A DNA stretch of 64,000 nucleotides from Actinoplanes lutulentus (lineage in GTDB: Bacteria > Actinomycetota > Actinomycetes > Mycobacteriales > Micromonosporaceae), in assembly GCF_003259845.1 (NCBI RefSeq), contig NZ_QLMJ01000005.1, positions 124,001-188,000 on the forward strand. Reading direction: 5' to 3'. The first letter of the stretch is position 1; the number at the start of each line of letters is the position of its first letter. Below the pieces are notes generated by a model. It made no database searches. It was not told the DNA's origin and was given only the letters and a program-made list of their open reading frames with translations. Shown piece after piece: positions 60,389 to 64,000 of the stretch. A program made the translations under genes and the position numbers.

Positions 60389-61768
60389 TCAGCTACCAGC
60401 GGCCAGCAGCTGGTTGACCTTCTCCTCAGCGGTCTTGAGCAGCGTGTCGATGTTCGCGTTCTTGTCGGTCAGGACTCCGGACATCGCCGAGTCGAGCACC
60501 GCGTAGATCGCCTGCGCGTTGCGCGGCTCGCCCTTGATCGCGACCGGGGTGGCCTCGAAGAGCGCGAAGTTCGCGGTGTCCACGTTGGCGTTCGCCTTAC
60601 GCAGGTCGAACTCCTGCTTCTGCGCCTCGGTGCCGTTCGCGAAGAGCAGCGGCTGGGGCAGGCCCACCGGGTAGTTCTGCGGCTTGGCCCGCTCGTAGTC
60701 GAACTGGCCCTTGCCGGGGGTGAGCTTCTGGTACGCGATCCACTTCAGGCCGGCCTTGACCTGCTCCGGAGTGAGGCCCTTCTTGAAGAAGTAGCCCTCG
60801 CCGCCGCCGAGCGTGCCCTTTGCCGCACCGGTCTGACCGGGCAGCGGAGCCATCGCCCAGTCCTCGAACTTGCCCTGGAACTGGCTGACGATCGCCTGGG
60901 TGGCGTCCGGTGCGCCGACGAACATGCCGACCTTGCCGGCGCCGGCGTTGGTCAGCAGGTCGCCCCACTGCAGCAGTTGACGGCTGCCCATGCTGTTGTC
61001 GCCGTACCGCATGTCCTTGAGGTTCTGCAGGACCTGCTTGCCCTCGGCGGTGTTGAAGGCGGCCTTCTTGCCGTCCTCGCTGAGGATGGTGCCGCCCTGC
61101 GAGTAGAGCAGCGAGGTGAAGTGCCAGCCGCCGGTGTTGCCGGCGCTGTACTCCGAGTACCCGGCGACGCCGTCACCCAGCGCGGAGATCTTCTTGGCCG
61201 CGTCGCGGACCTCGGTCCACGTCTTCGGCGGGTTGGCGGCGTCGAGGCCCGCCTTGGCGAACAGAACCTTGTTGTAGACCAGGCCCATCGAGTAGTTCTT
61301 CACCGGCACGGCGTAGAGCTTGCCGCCGTCGGTGAAGACCTCCTTGAGGGCCGGGTCGACGCTGTCCCAGGTCGGGACGTTGTCCTTGGTCGCGAACTCG
61401 GTGATGTCCATCGCCTGGCCGGAGTCCAGCACCTGGCCGAGGTCGGTCATGTACCCGTAGAAGACGTCGGTCATGGTGCCGCCGGCGAGGCGGGCGGTGA
61501 AGTCCGGCGGGTTGTTGCACTGCTCGCCGACGCTCACGCTCTTGATGATGATGTCGGGGTTCTCCTGCTGGAACGCCGCGACGTCCTCATTCCAGTTCGC
61601 CAGGAGCTCCTTCTGGGCACCGACCGGCTGGCAGTCGACAGTGATGGTGACCTTGCCGCCGGCCTCCTGTCCGCCGTCGTCGCTTTTCGTGGAGCACGCC
61701 GTGAGGCTGAGCCCCAGGCCGGCCACGAGCGCCAGCGCTGCGACCTTCCGGTATTGCGGTACGGACAT
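60389..61768 (-). CDS. Sugar ABC solute-binding lipoprotein
   Basis: A 459-residue family-1 solute-binding protein with a basic N-terminus, hydrophobic segment and lipobox LTAC. The body shows the sugar-binding fold segments WNEDVAAFQQENPDI, LYAVPVKNYSMGLVYNK and ERAKPQNYPVGLPQP. By context it binds alpha-gluco-oligosaccharides. I chose the ATG at 61768 (MSVPQYRK) because GAAGGGA lies upstream, although the frame opens earlier. It is the first gene of the importer operon. Confidence 0.93.
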   Translation of the reverse strand: MSVPQYRKVAALALVAGLGLSLTACSTKSDDGGQEAGGKVTITVDCQPVGAQKELLANWNEDVAAFQQENPDIIIKSVSVGEQCNNPPDFTARLAGGTMTDVFYGYMTDLGQVLDSGQAMDITEFATKDNVPTWDSVDPALKEVFTDGGKLYAVPVKNYSMGLVYNKVLFAKAGLDAANPPKTWTEVRDAAKKISALGDGVAGYSEYSAGNTGGWHFTSLLYSQGGTILSEDGKKAAFNTAEGKQVLQNLKDMRYGDNSMGSRQLLQWGDLLTNAGAGKVGMFVGAPDATQAIVSQFQGKFEDWAMAPLPGQTGAAKGTLGGGEGYFFKKGLTPEQVKAGLKWIAYQKLTPGKGQFDYERAKPQNYPVGLPQPLLFANGTEAQKQEFDLRKANANVDTANFALFEATPVAIKGEPRNAQAIYAVLDSAMSGVLTDKNANIDTLLKTAEEKVNQLLAAGS

Positions 61769-61826
61769 CGGTCCATCCCTTCGGGAGCGGGTGTTATCCA
61801 CGGTCATCGCTTGAAATCAGTGAGGT

Positions 61827-61862
61827 CCCACGGAGTGCGTTCGGTGGCTTGCACTCCGTGGG
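61827..61862 (-). promoter_or_regulatory. Leader hairpin of the importer mRNA
   Basis: Perfect 12-bp arms CCCACGGAGTGC and GCACTCCGTGGG with a 12-base loop, between the likely transcription start and the binding-protein start. It may stabilise the transcript; no riboswitch class is recognised. Confidence 0.5.
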
Positions 61863-61877
61863 GGAGTGAGTGGAGTC

Positions 61878-61929
61878 ACTGTAACCAGAGCAACTTATGT
61901 CGGCAAGGTTTCGATCGTGCTTTGCAAAG
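61878..61929 (-). promoter_or_regulatory. Candidate promoter and operator of the importer operon
   Basis: On the minus strand TTGCCG and TACAGT are separated by 17 bp, as for a housekeeping promoter. The palindrome CTTTGCAAAG (61920-61929) lies just upstream of the -35 box and could be bound by the LacI protein. Confidence 0.4.
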
Positions 61930-62025
61930 ACACGACTTAGATTCGGCAGATCCCGACAGTGGACCGTTTTGAGGGGAGTGGCGTGTTTCGGCCGTGTTTC
62001 ACGACCTGATTTTGGGTACGCAAGA

Positions 62026-62058
62026 AGGCCGCCGACCGCTGGAAGCGGTCGACGGCCT
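62026..62058 (-). terminator. Terminator of the lacI-type gene
   Basis: 15-bp arms AGGCCGCCGACCGCT and AGCGGTCGACGGCCT with one mismatch and a GGA loop. TTCTTG follows on the minus strand. Confidence 0.7.
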
Positions 62059-62070
62059 GCTGTGCCTTTT

Positions 62071-63066
62071 CTAGTGCGTGGGTGCCGGCCCCGTGGAGCC
62101 GCGGACCACCAGCTCCGGTTCGAAGAGCAGCTCGTCGCTGAGGACCCGGGCCTCCTCGATCTGGCTGACCAGGATGTCCACCGCTGCCTGGCCCATCGTC
62201 TCGATCGGCTGGCGCACCGTGGTCAGCGGCGGATCGGTGCAGGTCATGAACGCGGAGTCGTCGAAACCGACCACCGACACGTCGGCCGGCACGGCCTTGC
62301 CCAGCCGGCGGGCGGCCCGGATCGCGCCCAGGGCGAGCACGTCGCTGGCGCAGATGATGCCGGTGACGCCGCGCTCCACCAGTTTCGTCGCGGCGACCCG
62401 GGCGCCCTCCATCGAGAAGCTGGAACGCTCGACGAACGAGGGGTTGTCGCCGGCGACCTGGATCATCGCGGCGAGCTTGCGGCCGGACGGGACGTGCCCC
62501 TCCGGGCCGAGGACCATGCCGATCCGCTCGTGGCCCAGCGAGCGCAGGTGGCCCCACGCCTGCTCGACAGCGACCGCGTCGTCGGTGGAGACCCGGGGGA
62601 AGCCCAGCTCGTCGACGCCCGCGTTGACCAGCACGACCGGGAGGCCACGGTCGGTGAGGCGGCGGTAGTGCTCGTGCGAGGCGTCGGTCAACGCGTACGA
62701 CCCACCGGCGAATATGACGCCGGAGACCTGGTGGTCGAGCAGCATCTCGACGTAATCCGACTCGGGGACGCCGCCGATCGTGCGGGCGCAGAGGGCCGGG
62801 GTGAAGCCGCGCTGCGCCAGCGAGCCGGTGACCACCTCGGCCAGGGCCGGGAAGATCGGGTTCTGCAGCTCGGGCAGGACCAGGCCGACGAGGCGGGCGC
62901 GCTCGCCGCGGAGTTTGGTGGGCCGCTCGTAGCCCAGCACATCGAGGGCGGTGAGAACCGATGTGCGGGTGGCCTCGGAGACGCCGCTGCGCCCGTTGAG
63001 CACCCGGCTGACGGTCGCCTCACTGACCCCGGCTTTCTTTGCCACCTCGGCAAGACGTTTGGTCAC
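62071..63066 (-). CDS. LacI-family regulator of alpha-glucan utilisation
   Basis: A 331-residue LacI/GalR protein. The N-terminal headpiece reads RLAEVAKKAGVSEATVSRVLNG, and the periplasmic-binding-like sensor domain follows (LVGLVLPELQNPIFPAL, then GFDDSAFMTCTDPPLTTVRQP). It starts at GTG. It lies upstream of the importer on the same strand and presumably represses it until an imported sugar binds. A perfect CGAAGCGCTTCG palindrome 42 bp upstream suggests autoregulation. Confidence 0.93.
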   Translation of the reverse strand: MTKRLAEVAKKAGVSEATVSRVLNGRSGVSEATRTSVLTALDVLGYERPTKLRGERARLVGLVLPELQNPIFPALAEVVTGSLAQRGFTPALCARTIGGVPESDYVEMLLDHQVSGVIFAGGSYALTDASHEHYRRLTDRGLPVVLVNAGVDELGFPRVSTDDAVAVEQAWGHLRSLGHERIGMVLGPEGHVPSGRKLAAMIQVAGDNPSFVERSSFSMEGARVAATKLVERGVTGIICASDVLALGAIRAARRLGKAVPADVSVVGFDDSAFMTCTDPPLTTVRQPIETMGQAAVDILVSQIEEARVLSDELLFEPELVVRGSTGPAPTH

Positions 63067-63107
63067 GTCGGAATCCTACGTCAGAAACTTGCAAAAACTG
63101 AACCGTG

Positions 63108-63119
63108 CGAAGCGCTTCG
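63108..63119. promoter_or_regulatory. LacI-type operator
   Basis: CGAAGCGCTTCG is a perfect 12-bp palindrome with the central CG typical of LacI-family operators. It lies 42 bp before the regulator start and 141 bp before the divergent chemoreceptor-like gene. Confidence 0.6.
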
Positions 63120-63259
63120 AGGGAGGCCGATTTGGCTGTGCTTGCAAGCGGTGAGCAGCGGTACGGCGACCAGCGCACCCGTGTTCAGGCAAAACGCCCC
63201 GGAAGCGGTGGTCCGGATGGGATGTTTTACGACAACCGGGAGAAAGGGGCCGCCACCAC

Positions 63260-63757
63260 ATGTCCGACTGGCAGCAGGACGAAGCCGTGCAGGACGACTG
63301 GTCGGCGGGTGCCCAGGGGCGGCAGCGCGACTCCGTGTTCCGGCTCGCCAACGTCAGCAACGACATGGCCACCGCGACCCAGGCGGCGGTGCGGGCGGCC
63401 GAGACCGCGGTCCAGGTGATCCAGCGGCTCGAAGCGAGCAGCACCGAGATCGGCAAGGTCGTGCAGCTCATCGCCACGATCGCGAAACAGACCAACCTGC
63501 TGGCGCTCAACGCGACCATCGAGGCGGCACGGGCCGGTGACGCCGGCCGCGGGTTCGCCGTGGTCGCGAGCGAGGTCAAGGACCTGGCGAACGAGACCGC
63601 CACGGCCACGAACGACATCGGTACGCAGGTCGGCGGGATCCGCTCGGACACCCAGAACGCGGTCTCCGCCATCGAGGAGATGCAAGGGCTCATCGAAGAG
63701 CTGGACCGCTGCCAGAAGGTGATCAGCGGCATCGTCGTGGAGCAGCAGGCCGGCTGA
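63260..63757 (+). CDS. Miniature soluble chemoreceptor signalling protein
   Basis: A 165-residue protein made almost only of a methyl-accepting chemotaxis protein cytoplasmic tip. The highly conserved hairpin reads [20 protein letters not shown], then [17 protein letters not shown]. There is no membrane helix, HAMP or sensor domain, and the flanking helices are much shorter than the 250-300 residues of normal receptors. It should still be able to contact CheW/CheA. A GAAAGGGG lies 12 bases before the ATG. It is divergent from the LacI gene and followed by an unrelated YchJ-family gene. Confidence 0.85.
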   Translation: MSDWQQDEAVQDDWSAGAQGRQRDSVFRLANVSNDMATATQAAVRAAETAVQVIQRLEASSTEIGKVVQLIATIAKQTNLLALNATIEAARAGDAGRGFAVVASEVKDLANETATATNDIGTQVGGIRSDTQNAVSAIEEMQGLIEELDRCQKVISGIVVEQQAG

Positions 63758-63784
63758 CCCGGCGGGTTTGCAACAATCCCCGCC

Positions 63785-64000
63785 ATGGCGAAACGGCGTG
63801 CTTCCTCCTCGACCTGTTCGTGCGGCTCTCCGGCGTACCAAAGCTGTTGTCAGACCTTGCACGACGGGAAGCCGGCGGCGAGTCCGGAAGCTCTCATGCG
63901 CTCGCGTTTCAGCGCGTATGCGCGGGGACGCACCGACTACGTCTACCGCACCTGGCATCCGGAGACCCGGCCGGAGCACGAGGCCGACCTCGCCGACGAG
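63785..64000 (+). CDS. YchJ/SEC-C-family protein (partial)
   Basis: The first 72 codons of a YchJ-type (UPF0225) protein, running off the right edge. It begins with a zinc-binding-like cysteine cluster CSCGSPAYQSCCQTLH and continues ALMRSRFSAYARGRTDYVYRTW, the family's hallmark SRYSAY-type motif. The function of the family is poorly known. It starts 28 bp after the chemoreceptor-like gene. Confidence 0.9.
   Translation, partial: MAKRRASSSTCSCGSPAYQSCCQTLHDGKPAASPEALMRSRFSAYARGRTDYVYRTWHPETRPEHEADLADE

Larger units (their letters stand above)
61769..62070. other. Importer operon leader and LacI 3' region
   Basis: A 302-bp gap without a gene. It holds the importer promoter candidate, a leader hairpin and the LacI terminator, each listed separately. 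Confidence 0.6.

Overview
The window is very GC-rich DNA with actinobacterial gene style: GTG and TTG starts, 4-bp ATGA/GTGA overlaps, NarL/HisKA_3 two-component pairs, LacI- and TetR-controlled transporters, and a LigD-type end-joining polymerase. A chemoreceptor signalling fragment, c-di-GMP genes and an alpha-glucan locus suggest a filamentous, probably motile-spore actinomycete of the Micromonosporaceae (Actinoplanes-like). That placement is inference from gene content. I see no rRNA, tRNA, CRISPR array, prophage or intact insertion sequence.

Layout. 1-5.3 kb: a GGDEF/EAL c-di-GMP protein, a histidine kinase/response regulator pair and a SUKH-like protein. 5.8-9.4 kb: LigD-type polymerase, an orphan sugar-binding lipoprotein, a proline-rich membrane protein and RNase HI. 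9.5-14.6 kb: one tightly overlapping transcription unit with two ABC-2 exporters and a histidine kinase/response regulator pair. 14.7-25.3 kb: two secreted Calx-beta repeat proteins (2456 and 969 aa); the second has a canonical GEMM-I (c-di-GMP-I) riboswitch in its leader. 25.8-31.9 kb: a TetR regulator with a heterodimeric ABC exporter, facing an LTA-synthase-like phosphatase/sulfatase across a palindromic operator. 31.9-35.0 kb: nitroreductase, GNAT, a shortened ModA-like lipoprotein and a fused methyltransferase. 35.6-39.9 kb: an operon of NAD kinase fused to a GNAT domain, a response regulator fused to a thioredoxin-reductase-like flavoprotein, and a cNMP-domain histidine kinase. 41.1-48.7 kb: an amidoligase operon (GCS2/ATP-grasp fusion, asparagine-synthetase-like amidotransferase, S9 peptidase, MFS transporter). 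49-53.4 kb: a CDP-paratose-2-epimerase-like enzyme and a SulP/carbonic anhydrase fusion. 53.5-63.1 kb: an alpha-glucan utilisation locus (GH87-like glucanase, GH13 glucosidase, ABC importer, LacI). 63.3-64 kb: a miniature chemoreceptor signalling protein and the start of a YchJ-family gene.

Two things stand out. First, c-di-GMP is represented by both a turnover enzyme and an RNA sensor that sits directly on the ribosome-binding site of a cell-surface Calx-beta protein. Second, the larger intergenic gaps are filled with at least three families of short dispersed palindromes of nearly fixed length (39 bp, 57-59 bp and 54-55 bp), recurring up to 45 kb apart. The amidoligase operon is the best candidate for an undescribed small-molecule pathway, and the NAD kinase/flavoprotein/kinase operon for an undescribed redox-signalling circuit.
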